This document shows positions 26,331 to 34,324 of a stretch of 64,000 bases of DNA, piece after piece (position 1 is the first letter of the stretch; each line of letters starts with the position of its first letter). Source of the DNA: UMGS1958 sp045542415. Lineage in GTDB: Bacteria; Bacillota; Clostridia; UBA1381. The notes beneath the pieces were generated by a model. The model saw only the letters and a program-made list of their open reading frames with translations. It made no database searches and was not told where the DNA came from. The stretch covers positions 1 to 64,000 of the forward strand of contig JAZQKZ010000042.1 of assembly GCA_045542415.1 (NCBI GenBank), in the 5' to 3' direction. Position numbers and translations under genes: made by a program.

Positions 26331-27751
26331 GCATCATCACAGATGACGCCATTAAGCGACCATGTATGCGACTCGGTAATTCTCACCTTTACATACTTGC
26401 CTACAAGCGATTTATCACCCTTGAAATTAACTATCTTTGAGCTGTCACAGCGTCCGCTTAACACATTTTCATCTGTCTTGCTCGCACCATCTACAAGCAC
26501 TTCTTCAATTCTTCCCACATATGCGTCATTCTTACGCTTTGAAATCTCGTTCTGTACTCTCAAAAGCTCATCAAAGTTCTTATGAATTTCATCCTCACTA
26601 AGCACGAAATCCATCTTTGCCGCCGGAGTCCCCTCACGCCTTGAATATATAAACGAGAATATATTATCAAACTCCACACGTCTTAATACATCAAGAGTCT
26701 CCTGAAAATCCTCGTTGGTTTCCGTCGGGAATCCGACAATTATATCTGTCGATAACGAGAGTCCCGGAATTGCCGCTTTAGCCTTTTCAATCTTTTCAAT
26801 ATACTCTTCTTTCGTGTAATGACGGTTCATCTCCTTTAAGACTCTGTCCGAGCCTGCCTGGAACGGCAGATGTAATTGCTTACATACCTTATCACAATCA
26901 CGCATAGCCTCAAGAAGCCTGTCCGAAAAATCCTTAGGATGTGAGGTCATAAATCTGATTCTCTTTACGCCCTCAACGTCATTCACCATTCTGATAAGGT
27001 CGGCAAAGTCAATATCACGCTCAAGATCCTTACCGTATGAATTTACGTTCTGACCCAAAAGCGAAATTTCACTGCAGCCGTTTGCTACAAGCTCCCGCAC
27101 TTCCTTTAATACCATTTCAGGCTCACGGCTTCTTTCTCTGCCTCTTACATACGGCACAATACAGTACGAGCAGAAATTATTACAACCGTACATCACACTT
27201 ACCCATGCTTTTTGTGTATAGTCACGCAGCATAGGCACCGATTCCGCAATTCTTCCGTCACTGTCTGCAATACTCACCACTGCCTTTTTACGGTGCATTG
27301 CCGTGTGCAGAAGCTCCGGCATACGGTACAGCTCATGAGTACCGAAAATGAGATTTACCTGCGGATGGATTTTTCTTATCTTTTCCGTAATATGCGGCTG
27401 CTGCACCATGCATCCGCAAAGCCCTATCACCACATCACGGCGTTCCTCTTTCATGTGCTTTAAAATTCCAAGTCTTCCGAAAACCTTCTGCTCTGCATTC
27501 TCACGCACCGCACAGGTATTGTATATAATAACATCTGCTTCATTCTGGTCCTCTGTAAACTCAAAACCTGCCTCTGCAAGCATACCCCGGATACGCTCGG
27601 TATCGTTTTCATTCTGCTGACATCCGTATGTCTCCGTCAGAGCCTTACGTTTTCTGCCGTTCTGTACGGCAAAATTATTATTTTCCTCCAACAGCTTCAT
27701 TGTGAATTTCTTCTGAAGCTGTAATTCCTCTTCACTGACAAGTACTGCCAT
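26318..27751 (-). CDS. miaB: tRNA-2-methylthio-N6-dimethylallyladenosine synthase MiaB
   Basis: 477 residues. The UPF0004 domain starts ETYGCQQNENDTERIRGML. The radical-SAM core has CNNFCSYCIVPYVRGRERSR (CxxxCxxC), and a C-terminal TRAM domain follows (VLVDGASKTDENVLSGRC ... VKVRITESHTWSLNGVI). It methylthiolates i6A37 in tRNA. The extra 35 residues before the first motif are normal for clostridial MiaB. Near-identical repeats flank the gene on both sides. Confidence 0.96.
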   Translation of the reverse strand: MAVLVSEEELQLQKKFTMKLLEENNNFAVQNGRKRKALTETYGCQQNENDTERIRGMLAEAGFEFTEDQNEADVIIYNTCAVRENAEQKVFGRLGILKHMKEERRDVVIGLCGCMVQQPHITEKIRKIHPQVNLIFGTHELYRMPELLHTAMHRKKAVVSIADSDGRIAESVPMLRDYTQKAWVSVMYGCNNFCSYCIVPYVRGRERSREPEMVLKEVRELVANGCSEISLLGQNVNSYGKDLERDIDFADLIRMVNDVEGVKRIRFMTSHPKDFSDRLLEAMRDCDKVCKQLHLPFQAGSDRVLKEMNRHYTKEEYIEKIEKAKAAIPGLSLSTDIIVGFPTETNEDFQETLDVLRRVEFDNIFSFIYSRREGTPAAKMDFVLSEDEIHKNFDELLRVQNEISKRKNDAYVGRIEEVLVDGASKTDENVLSGRCDSSKIVNFKGDKSLVGKYVKVRITESHTWSLNGVICDDADNK

Positions 27752-27771
27752 TTAATTTAGTCCTTTCAATT

Positions 27772-27836
27772 ATTTTTTGCTTGCAAAAAATTACAATAAC
27801 TATTATCTATTATCTCTTCTCTATTATCTATTATCT
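27772..27836. repeat. Palindrome plus 37-bp repeat, copy upstream of miaB
   Basis: TTTTTTGC (27773-27780) pairs with GCAAAAAA (27783-27790). Nine bases later comes a 37-bp stretch (27800-27836) identical at 35 of 37 positions to 26294-26330, in the same orientation and with the same palindrome-spacer-repeat layout. It occupies the gap between miaB and the Dabb gene. Confidence 0.75.
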
Positions 27837-27855
27837 TAGATTGCAAAGCAATCGC

Positions 27856-28152
27856 TTAAAATTCATAGTCAATAACACGTCGCTCCGATACATACGGACG
27901 TACATACTCCGCCCCAAAAGCCTTATGCTCCGGATGCACGAGATATGCCTCAAGGTCTTCCTTTGATTCAAATACAGACTCTAAAATTATATCCGATGCG
28001 AACTCTGTTGCGTTGAAGTTGATTCCTACATGAATTTCCTTTATATAGCTTATTTTATCCTTTAATGCTTCAAGATTTACCTTAATAGCCTCCATGCGTT
28101 CCTGCTTTTCGGGGGTATCCGGTAATCTCCATGCTACAATATGCTTTATCAT
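27856..28152 (-). CDS. Dabb (stress-responsive alpha/beta barrel) domain protein
   Basis: 98 residues forming one dimeric ferredoxin-like barrel: MIKHIVAWRL at the start, ALKDKISYIKEIHVGIN, then VFESKEDLEAYLVHPEHKAF and the closing EYVRPYVSERRVIDYEF. The family is small and mostly uncharacterised in bacteria. GGAGGAAT lies upstream. Whether it shares a transcript with miaB is unclear because of the intervening repeat. Confidence 0.9.
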   Translation of the reverse strand: MIKHIVAWRLPDTPEKQERMEAIKVNLEALKDKISYIKEIHVGINFNATEFASDIILESVFESKEDLEAYLVHPEHKAFGAEYVRPYVSERRVIDYEF

Positions 28153-28245
28153 TTTAAATTCCTCCTGATATGCTTTTTACATACAACTTATAATTATATC
28201 ATTTTTTTCGCAACAATTCAAGTATCTATGCGAAATTTGTTGAAA

Positions 28246-28276
28246 AATTTAACGGGCATTGCAATGCAACACCCGT
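28246..28276 (-). terminator. Terminator of the ROK glucokinase gene
   Basis: An 11-bp stem spans 28252-28276. Two positions are C-A or A-C mismatches on the plus strand but G-U wobbles on the minus strand, so it folds only in the minus-strand transcript. It is followed by TAAATTTTTC. Confidence 0.85.
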
Positions 28277-28281
28277 CTTAT

Positions 28282-29208
28282 TTATTTTGCCGCCAAAGCC
28301 GCTCCGATTATTCCTGCTTCATTAAACAGCGTTGCTGTTTCAATCACTGTTTTCGGACAATATTTGTTATATTCGTACTTATCAACAAACTCCTTTATCG
28401 GATTCAGCAGATAATCACCCTCACGGCTGATACCGCCGCCTATACAAACCTTCTGCGGCTCCAATATATTTACAAGGCTTACAATTCCGTCCGCAACATA
28501 ACGGCAGTATTGCTCCACAACCGCCTTTGCAGCCTCGTCACCCGCCTTAGCCGCATCAAATGCAGTTCTTCCCGTCACTTTATCGCAACCGCACATAATA
28601 CTGTCCGGATTTTCGCTGATTGCCTTCTTCGTCTGATTTATAAGTGCCGTTACCGACGCATATGCTTCCCAGCAACCTTTTTTGCCGCAGGTACACTCTA
28701 CACCGTCATGAACTAGCGTCATATGACCTGCTTCACTTGCCACACCGTTAAAGCCTCTGAATATCTTACCATCAAGGATAACACCGCCGCCTACGCCCGT
28801 ACCGAGAGTGATAAACAAAAAGCTTTCCGCACCGCCGCCGTTTATTGCATATTCGCCGAACGCCGCCGCATTTGCATCATTTTCAAGATTTACTTTTTTT
28901 CCAAGCTTATTTTCAAGATACTCGCGCATCTTTACCATCTTCATCGGGATATTGTTACTGTAGGAAATTATTCCGTTTTTGTTATCCACCGAACCGGGAC
29001 AGCCAACTCCCACTGCTGCAATTGAGTACATTGAAATCCCGCTCTCCTCGCACAGCTCAAATGACACTCTTGCCATATCGTCCATAATTTCCTCAATCGG
29101 ACGTTCTTTCAGAGTAGGTGTGCTTGTCCGGCAGATAATCTCACCGCTTTCATCTACAATTCCTGCTGCGATATTTGTTCCGCCCAAATCAATTCCAATA
29201 TAATACAT
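28282..29208 (-). CDS. glcK: ROK family glucokinase
   Basis: 308 residues. MYYIGIDLGGTNIAAGIVDE is the phosphate-binding ROK motif, ENDANAAAFGEY and GTGVGGGVI the substrate site, and CTCGKKGCWEAYAS the zinc-binding Cys cluster. It phosphorylates glucose with ATP, feeding glycolysis. The ATG at 29208 has GGAG six bases upstream; the earlier TTG reading overlaps the GGAG. No regulatory HTH is present, so it is a kinase and not a ROK repressor. Confidence 0.93.
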   Translation of the reverse strand: MYYIGIDLGGTNIAAGIVDESGEIICRTSTPTLKERPIEEIMDDMARVSFELCEESGISMYSIAAVGVGCPGSVDNKNGIISYSNNIPMKMVKMREYLENKLGKKVNLENDANAAAFGEYAINGGGAESFLFITLGTGVGGGVILDGKIFRGFNGVASEAGHMTLVHDGVECTCGKKGCWEAYASVTALINQTKKAISENPDSIMCGCDKVTGRTAFDAAKAGDEAAKAVVEQYCRYVADGIVSLVNILEPQKVCIGGGISREGDYLLNPIKEFVDKYEYNKYCPKTVIETATLFNEAGIIGAALAAK

Positions 29209-29373
29209 ATTTTTCTCCAATCTGCCTTTACGGCACTTAGTATTAAAAAGAACCGGACTAAATATACCCTTAACTCTCCCCTGTCTGAATTCTCTTTGGT
29301 TATTATTTTAACATACTGTTTTCTGTTTTTCAAGGGGCATTTTTGTTTTTCCGTAAATTTCTTGTAAAGCAAG

Positions 29374-29399
29374 CACCGCCGTCCTTTTGGGCGGCGGTG
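29374..29399 (-). terminator. Hairpin after the small membrane-protein gene
   Basis: CACCGCC (29374-29380) and GGCGGTG (29393-29399) close a GC-rich stem-loop 12 bp after the stop codon of the minus-strand gene ending at 29412. No clear U-tract follows. Confidence 0.55.
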
Positions 29400-29411
29400 T
29401 GGTGGTGGAAA

Positions 29412-30056
29412 TCACATAATTTTTGATTTATTATCCGCATAATAATGATAATACCTGATGTATGGAAATTCTTCGTATTTATCTTTCGCAATCTCAAAAT
29501 CACCATATGTTTCTTTTTCATAACAGCTTATGAATGTGACCTTGACTTTTCTTTGATATTTATAATTATCCGGGATAATAAATTCTACGTTTTTAGAATC
29601 ATTTCTGTTTACTGCTACATAGCTTTCAAATTTCTCTTCTCCAAAATCAAGTCTTATTCTTTGAAGCATAGCTTCTCCGCAGTTTTCAATACGCATTATT
29701 ACATAATTGCCATCAGCTTCATCATATTCATAGAAATCATTTGAAATGCAAGCAACAGTACCCATTTCATCTTTATACTTCTGCAAAGCCACTTCACAGC
29801 TCTTACTGCGTTTTTCCCTGCTTTCTTCAATTCGGTTCATTGTCTCATTTTGTTTGTTGGCAACATAGCCCAGACGTAGTGTTGCAAGTCCTACAAAAGC
29901 AGATACAATAACGTCAAAATAGTCCATCAAACTATAATCGAATAAATCTCTTTTATGCGGAAACCCGGCAAAAATTTTTGAAATCTCATAAATCATCAAA
30001 AGAAGTACCACTACAGCTAATATTTTTATGAATCTATTACTGCACTCCCTCATCAT
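29412..30056 (-). CDS. Membrane protein of unknown function with C-terminal beta domain
   Basis: 214 residues from ATG 30056 (an ATG at 30071 overlaps the LRR gene end). Two N-terminal membrane segments (IKILAVVVLLLMIYEIS and DVIVSAFVGLATLRLGYV) are followed by a short helical stretch. An extracytoplasmic or cytoplasmic beta-rich domain follows (GNYVIMRIENCGEAMLQRIRLDFGE ... VKVTFISCYEKETYGDFEI). I do not recognise the family. It follows the LRR protein gene with a 4-nt or shorter gap or overlap and is probably co-transcribed with it. Confidence 0.75.
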   Translation of the reverse strand: MMRECSNRFIKILAVVVLLLMIYEISKIFAGFPHKRDLFDYSLMDYFDVIVSAFVGLATLRLGYVANKQNETMNRIEESREKRSKSCEVALQKYKDEMGTVACISNDFYEYDEADGNYVIMRIENCGEAMLQRIRLDFGEEKFESYVAVNRNDSKNVEFIIPDNYKYQRKVKVTFISCYEKETYGDFEIAKDKYEEFPYIRYYHYYADNKSKIM

Positions 30057-30067
30057 TTCCGCCTCTC

Positions 30068-33000
30068 TCATTCACCAGTGTAATTATACACAATTGTTGC
30101 ATCTGTTAAATACTCATTACCCAAACCAATCGAAATTGCATTCCATTCCGCTTCCGTACCGGTGTAGTACACTGTTTCTAAACTGCTGCATCCACTGAAC
30201 ACATAATTACCTATACTTGTTACGCTGTCCGGGATTGTTACACTTGCTAAGCTGCTGCATCCACTGAACACATAATTACCTATACTCGTTACGCTGTCCG
30301 GGATTGTTATGCTTGCCAAGCTGACGCAAACACAGAACGCAGACTCGCCTATACTCATTACTCCATCTGGAATTATTACGCTTGTTAGGCTGCTACAGCC
30401 ATAGAACGCATCGTCTCCTATGCTCGTTACACTGTCAGGGATTACTATGCTTTCTAAGCTTTTACAATATTGGAACGCACGATATCCTATGCTTGTTACG
30501 CTGTCAGGGATTGTTATACTTTCTAAGCTGATGCAAGTCCTGAACGCATAAACCCCTATGCTTGTTACACCCTCTTCAAGCACTACTGACTTTATACTGC
30601 TCCGTTTTCCATACCAAGGCACTGATGAAGAAACTTCATAGTCTTCCATATCACCTGTACCAGAAATTGTCAGCACTCCCGCCTCATCAAGCGTCCACGT
30701 CACATTATCGCCGCATGTTCCACTCGCTAGTGTCGGCGTTTCCGTCGGTGCATCTGTCGCCGTCGGTTTCTCCGTTATTTCCGGAGCTTCTGTTTCCGCA
30801 GGTGCATCTGTCTCCGTCGGTTCTTCCGTTACTTCCGGAGCTTCTGTCGCTGTTGCCGTTGGCGTTGGAGTGGGCTTCGGCGTTGGCGTAGGAGTAGGGG
30901 TAGGCTCCGGTGTTGGTGTTGCCGCCCACCACGGCGGCTCTGTCGGCTCCGGTGTTGCCGTCACCTCCGGCACAGGCGTCGCCGAATCCTCAATCATCGG
31001 ATTCTTTATCTCCGTTTCAAAGCAATAATATGTTATCGCTCCGCTTACCTTACTGCCAAGGAACACAAGCTTTTGTCCTGCCTTGAACTCAACTCCCGAT
31101 GCAAGCGTTTCATTTGAAACCATATACCGGAAATCAAGTGCATTTTCAAGCGTTGTATCGTAATAGCAATATACTATGGAGCTGTTGTCCTTTACCGTTG
31201 TAAGCAGTGTTTCAGATTCAAGCACCTGTCCCGCTTTAAGCTGTGCAAGTGTATATTCAGGTACTGCTGTCGGTGCAGGAGTAGGTGTTACGTTCGGATT
31301 TTTTGTTTCTGTCTCAAAGCAATAGTATATATTACCCAATGCTTCTATACTGCCGAGATATGTAACATTTTCCTCAAGTCTTAACATTGAATCCTTTTCA
31401 TAATACTTTCTTGTTATGATATTGTCCATATTAAGAGCTGTTTCATAAGCTGTTTCATCATAACAATATACTATATAGCTGTTTTCCGTATCAATCTCTA
31501 TATATTTGCCTGTATTCAGTGCAGTATTTTCCGCGAGCTCCGAAATCAACTGAGGACGCAGTGCATCAATGTCCAGCTTTACACTGTCACACATCGGATA
31601 CGCATCAGACACCGCATACCACCATAAAATTTTAGCTTCTTTATCGTTTTCACCCGGCGTAAATTCTATATTGATATTCTTTGCCGCATCATATGATTTC
31701 AGCTGTGTCAGTCTGCCGTTATTGTCATACACCGCCGCAACAACCTTGCCCTGCAGTGTTGTGCCGTATGTCAGTGCCGCTGTAATATTCACCTTTCCGT
31801 CAATATTGGTGGCTTCTGTTACTTTCAGGCTGTTTCCTGCCGTGCTTATCTTATTCCATACCGCATAAAGCGTAACATTTTTCGTTACGGTCATTGTACT
31901 TCCGCCCTTATATTGCGGTGATGTTGCGGTTGCCGCCAATGCCCAGCCCTTAAAGGTATAACCCGGACGTACAGGAGCATCTGATGAAATAATATGAAGA
32001 TTATTCGCCGTTATTCTGAAACTTGACGGTGCCCCTGTTCCGCCGTTTGCATTATATGTTACAGTATATACCGGTCTCGGAGTTGGTGTCGGTGTTGCCG
32101 TCGGCTTTGGTGTTGGTGACGGACTTGGTGTTATCTGTACTGTTCCGTCATCCACATATGCAATTCCGTTCACAACCTTTATCGGAACAGTTAATACATT
32201 TGATGCAACACGGAACGATGTATCGCTGCTCCAGAACAGTATATCAAATTCCCACGACCGGTCACCATAATCAGCCAGTCTTGAAATATCAATAGTTGTT
32301 GAATGTGTACCCGTTGTATATCTCAATCCGCCAACAGATGCTTCAGATGTAATACCATCCTTTAAAATCTCATACCCAACTGCATACGGTACATCTGAAG
32401 AACTCATATTTAATGTATAATTCAAGACAGCAGTATTGCCTGTTGTTCCGTTTGTCACACTATTCAGTTTTGCTGTAGAACGAGCCGACTCCGGTGTAGG
32501 TGTTGGCGTGGAATTGTTATTTCCATACGAACTAAATCCAATGTCAGACAGTGAATATCCTATTGAAGCTATACACATTAAATTCCATTCTAAAACTGCC
32601 GCCTGCGTTATCGCATTCAAATCGGGAGTTGATGAAATACCGAATGAAAATCCAATCTCATAGTCAAGCTCTGTGTCTTCGGTATATTTTGCAATATCAA
32701 AGTCTGCAGAAGCAGACAAAGTTCCCATTCCGATTATGCAGTTTGCTGATATACTGTTACCGTTTGCTTTCTGTGTAGAAATATTGTAATCAAAACCCAC
32801 CTGAACAGTCTGACTGCTTCCTTTTTTTCCGGTAAACTCAAAAACTATAATATTATCATCACTGTGATACAAAAGCTTCCCCGTATATGTCCAGCTATTA
32901 TTGGTAAAAACATCCTCAATTTTGGTGACTGTGTCACTTACTTCTGTACCATTCTTTTTTATGTAGTTGACTAATTTTGTAACTACAGCCGAACTTGCCT

Positions 33001-33076
33001 GAGCCTGTGGTGCAATAGAGAACATCATCGAAAACACCATACTCAAGCTTAAAATAAATGCTGTAAACCGTTTCAT
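30068..33076 (-). CDS. Secreted LRR_5 (BspA-like) protein with InlB-type repeat
   Basis: 1002 residues with a signal peptide (to about AQA-SS). A unique N-terminal region is followed by an InlB B-repeat/Flg_new module near 335-410 (VTYNANGGTG ... YTFKGWALA ... VTLYAVW). Then comes the shared domain with VVAAVYDNNGRLTQLKSY, two related segments with 'YIVYCYDETAYETALN' / 'SIVYCYYDTTLENALD', and long Pro/Thr-rich linkers (PTPTPTPKPTPTPT). The C-terminus (about 830-985) has six BspA-type leucine-rich repeats of 23 residues with SVTSIG and ITIPD phrases. Such proteins usually mediate surface adhesion. No LPXTG or SLH anchor is visible. A perfect sigma-A promoter lies upstream. Confidence 0.85.
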   Translation of the reverse strand: MKRFTAFILSLSMVFSMMFSIAPQAQASSAVVTKLVNYIKKNGTEVSDTVTKIEDVFTNNSWTYTGKLLYHSDDNIIVFEFTGKKGSSQTVQVGFDYNISTQKANGNSISANCIIGMGTLSASADFDIAKYTEDTELDYEIGFSFGISSTPDLNAITQAAVLEWNLMCIASIGYSLSDIGFSSYGNNNSTPTPTPESARSTAKLNSVTNGTTGNTAVLNYTLNMSSSDVPYAVGYEILKDGITSEASVGGLRYTTGTHSTTIDISRLADYGDRSWEFDILFWSSDTSFRVASNVLTVPIKVVNGIAYVDDGTVQITPSPSPTPKPTATPTPTPRPVYTVTYNANGGTGAPSSFRITANNLHIISSDAPVRPGYTFKGWALAATATSPQYKGGSTMTVTKNVTLYAVWNKISTAGNSLKVTEATNIDGKVNITAALTYGTTLQGKVVAAVYDNNGRLTQLKSYDAAKNINIEFTPGENDKEAKILWWYAVSDAYPMCDSVKLDIDALRPQLISELAENTALNTGKYIEIDTENSYIVYCYDETAYETALNMDNIITRKYYEKDSMLRLEENVTYLGSIEALGNIYYCFETETKNPNVTPTPAPTAVPEYTLAQLKAGQVLESETLLTTVKDNSSIVYCYYDTTLENALDFRYMVSNETLASGVEFKAGQKLVFLGSKVSGAITYYCFETEIKNPMIEDSATPVPEVTATPEPTEPPWWAATPTPEPTPTPTPTPKPTPTPTATATEAPEVTEEPTETDAPAETEAPEITEKPTATDAPTETPTLASGTCGDNVTWTLDEAGVLTISGTGDMEDYEVSSSVPWYGKRSSIKSVVLEEGVTSIGVYAFRTCISLESITIPDSVTSIGYRAFQYCKSLESIVIPDSVTSIGDDAFYGCSSLTSVIIPDGVMSIGESAFCVCVSLASITIPDSVTSIGNYVFSGCSSLASVTIPDSVTSIGNYVFSGCSSLETVYYTGTEAEWNAISIGLGNEYLTDATIVYNYTGE
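30150..30560 (-). repeat. 69-bp tandem repeats encoding LRR_5 units
   Basis: Six in-frame units of 69 bp encode the BspA-type LRRs. Two neighbouring units (starting near 30183 and 30252) are almost identical at the DNA level, whereas the others have diverged. This points to a recent unit duplication or to slippage. Confidence 0.85.
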
Positions 33077-33108
33077 TTGTCATACCTCCAAAGCATTATT
33101 ATAATAAA

Positions 33109-33137
33109 ATTATACCAATTTTTACACAAGTTGTCAA
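33109..33137 (-). promoter_or_regulatory. Consensus sigma-A promoter of the LRR-protein gene
   Basis: TTGACA (33137-33132), 17 bp and TATAAT (33114-33109) on the minus strand, 33 bp before the ATG. GGAGG precedes the start codon. Confidence 0.9.
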
Positions 33138-33195
33138 GGCAACAGTAAAAATATCAATCATCAACGCTTTAATCAAATCCAATGAAAATTAACAC

Positions 33196-33224
33196 TTGAC
33201 AAATCACAAAAACAAGTGTATCAT
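33196..33224 (+). promoter_or_regulatory. Sigma-A promoter of thiM-thiE
   Basis: TTGACA (33196-33201), 17 bp and TATCAT (33219-33224), placing the transcript start at the first bases of the TPP riboswitch. Confidence 0.85.
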
Positions 33225-33231
33225 AATTACA

Positions 33232-33320
33232 GACAGGGGAGCCGGAATTGTGCCGGCTGAGAGGAAGTAATCCAACTTCGACCCTTTAACCTGATACGGA
33301 TAATGCCGGCGTAGGAAGTC
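33232..33320 (+). promoter_or_regulatory. TPP riboswitch (THI element)
   Basis: The conserved pieces appear in order: GGGGAGCC, GCCGGCTGAGAGG, ACCCTTTAACCTGATACGGA, TAATGCCGGCGTAGGAAG, closed by a GAC/GTC P1 helix. This is the thiamin pyrophosphate aptamer. It precedes thiM-thiE and is followed by a terminator, so TPP most likely shuts off transcription. Confidence 0.97.
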
Positions 33321-33335
33321 ATTGTTTTGATTTAT

Positions 33336-33369
33336 ACGGATAATCCAATCGGGTTATCCGTTATTTTTT
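33336..33369 (+). terminator. Terminator of the TPP riboswitch
   Basis: ACGGATAA (33336-33343) pairs with TTATCCGT (33354-33361) and is followed by TATTTTTTT. The left arm repeats the ACGGATAA found in the aptamer 3' part (33296-33303), which offers an alternative pairing partner for switching. Confidence 0.9.
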
Positions 33370-33377
33370 TGAAAGGA

Positions 33378-33475
33378 GGTTTGCGGGCGGCAAGGGAGCG
33401 CTTGACGTCTTTGGTATTATGCGAGGGAACCTGTGTTTCAGGGTGAGAGTAGGCTTTTGAGCCTTTACCGAAATA
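33378..33475 (+). other. Structured thiM leader segment beyond the riboswitch terminator
   Basis: About 100 nt between the riboswitch terminator and the thiM ribosome-binding site hold no gene. They do contain two local helices: ACCTG/CAGGGT (33430-33444) and AGGCT-TTTG-AGCCT enclosed by GGT...ACC (33443-33470), with GAGAGT in the internal loop. It is not a second TPP aptamer as far as I can read. A further regulatory RNA is possible. Confidence 0.4.
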
Positions 33476-33502
33476 ATAATACATGAAAGAAGGACAAAAA
33501 AC

Positions 33503-34324
33503 ATGTTCAAAGAAATTTTAACCAACGTAAGAAGCACCACTCCGCTTATTCACAACATCACAAACTATGTGACAGTGAATGACTGTGCAAACATCCTGCT
33601 TGGGTGCGGAGGCTCACCGATTATGGCGGACGATATAAATGAGGCAGCAGATATGACATCAATCTGCGGCGGACTTTGTATCAACATCGGTACTTTAAAC
33701 GCCAGCACTATCCCCTCAATGCTTGCGGCTCTTAAAAGAGCAAACGAGCTTTCACATCCGGCAGTGCTTGACCCGGTAGGTGCAGGTGCAACTGCACTTC
33801 GCACAGAAACCGCAAACAAACTTCTTGAAGCGGGACAGTTCAGTGTTATAAGAGGAAATATTTCAGAAATCAAAGCACTTGCCTTAAACACAGGCACAAC
33901 CAAGGGCGTGGATGCCGATGTTGCAGACAAGGTCACGGAGGAAAACCTTGATAAAACAATTGAATTTGTAAAAGCATATGCAAAGAAAACAAATTCAGTA
34001 ATCGCAGTTACAGGTGCGATTGATATAGTTGCCGACAGTAAAAAGGCATACTGCATCAGAAACGGTCATGCAATGATGTCATCAATTACCGGAACAGGCT
34101 GTCAGCTCAGTGCTATGACTGCGGCATATATTACAGCCAATCGTGAAAACGTTTTAGAAGCAACTGCTGCTGCAGTATGTGCAATGGGACTTTGCGGTGA
34201 AATTGCTCAGAAGCGTATGAGTGAGAAAGACGGTAATTCAAGCTATCGTAATTACATAATTGATGCAGTATATAACCTCACACCTGAAGAGCTTGAAAAA
34301 GGAGCAAAGTATGAAATCAGATGA
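33503..34324 (+). CDS. thiM: Hydroxyethylthiazole kinase
   Basis: 273 residues. PLIHNITNYVTVNDCANILLGCGGSPIMADD at the N-terminus and SSITGTGCQLSAMTAAYI near the C-terminus (anion hole and catalytic Cys) are hallmarks of ThiM. It phosphorylates salvaged thiazole (HET) to HET-P, the substrate of ThiE. AGAAGGAC precedes the ATG. It overlaps thiE by 14 nt and is under the TPP riboswitch. Confidence 0.97.
   Translation: MFKEILTNVRSTTPLIHNITNYVTVNDCANILLGCGGSPIMADDINEAADMTSICGGLCINIGTLNASTIPSMLAALKRANELSHPAVLDPVGAGATALRTETANKLLEAGQFSVIRGNISEIKALALNTGTTKGVDADVADKVTEENLDKTIEFVKAYAKKTNSVIAVTGAIDIVADSKKAYCIRNGHAMMSSITGTGCQLSAMTAAYITANRENVLEATAAAVCAMGLCGEIAQKRMSEKDGNSSYRNYIIDAVYNLTPEELEKGAKYEIR

Noticed and set aside
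30150..30560. Regular 69-bp repeats resembling a CRISPR array.
   Set aside because: The units are in frame, lack spacers and encode LRR_5 repeats; no cas genes are present.
30830..30915. Short-period GT-rich tandem repeats.
   Set aside because: They encode the PTPTPT linker of the LRR protein; a similar linker occurs near 58740 in the giant protein. No separate element is needed.
33378..33475. A tandem second TPP aptamer in the thiM leader.
   Set aside because: GGGTGAGAG looks similar to the CTGAGA box, but the ACCTGAT and GATAATGCCGGCGTAGG parts are missing; it is reported only as an unexplained structured segment.
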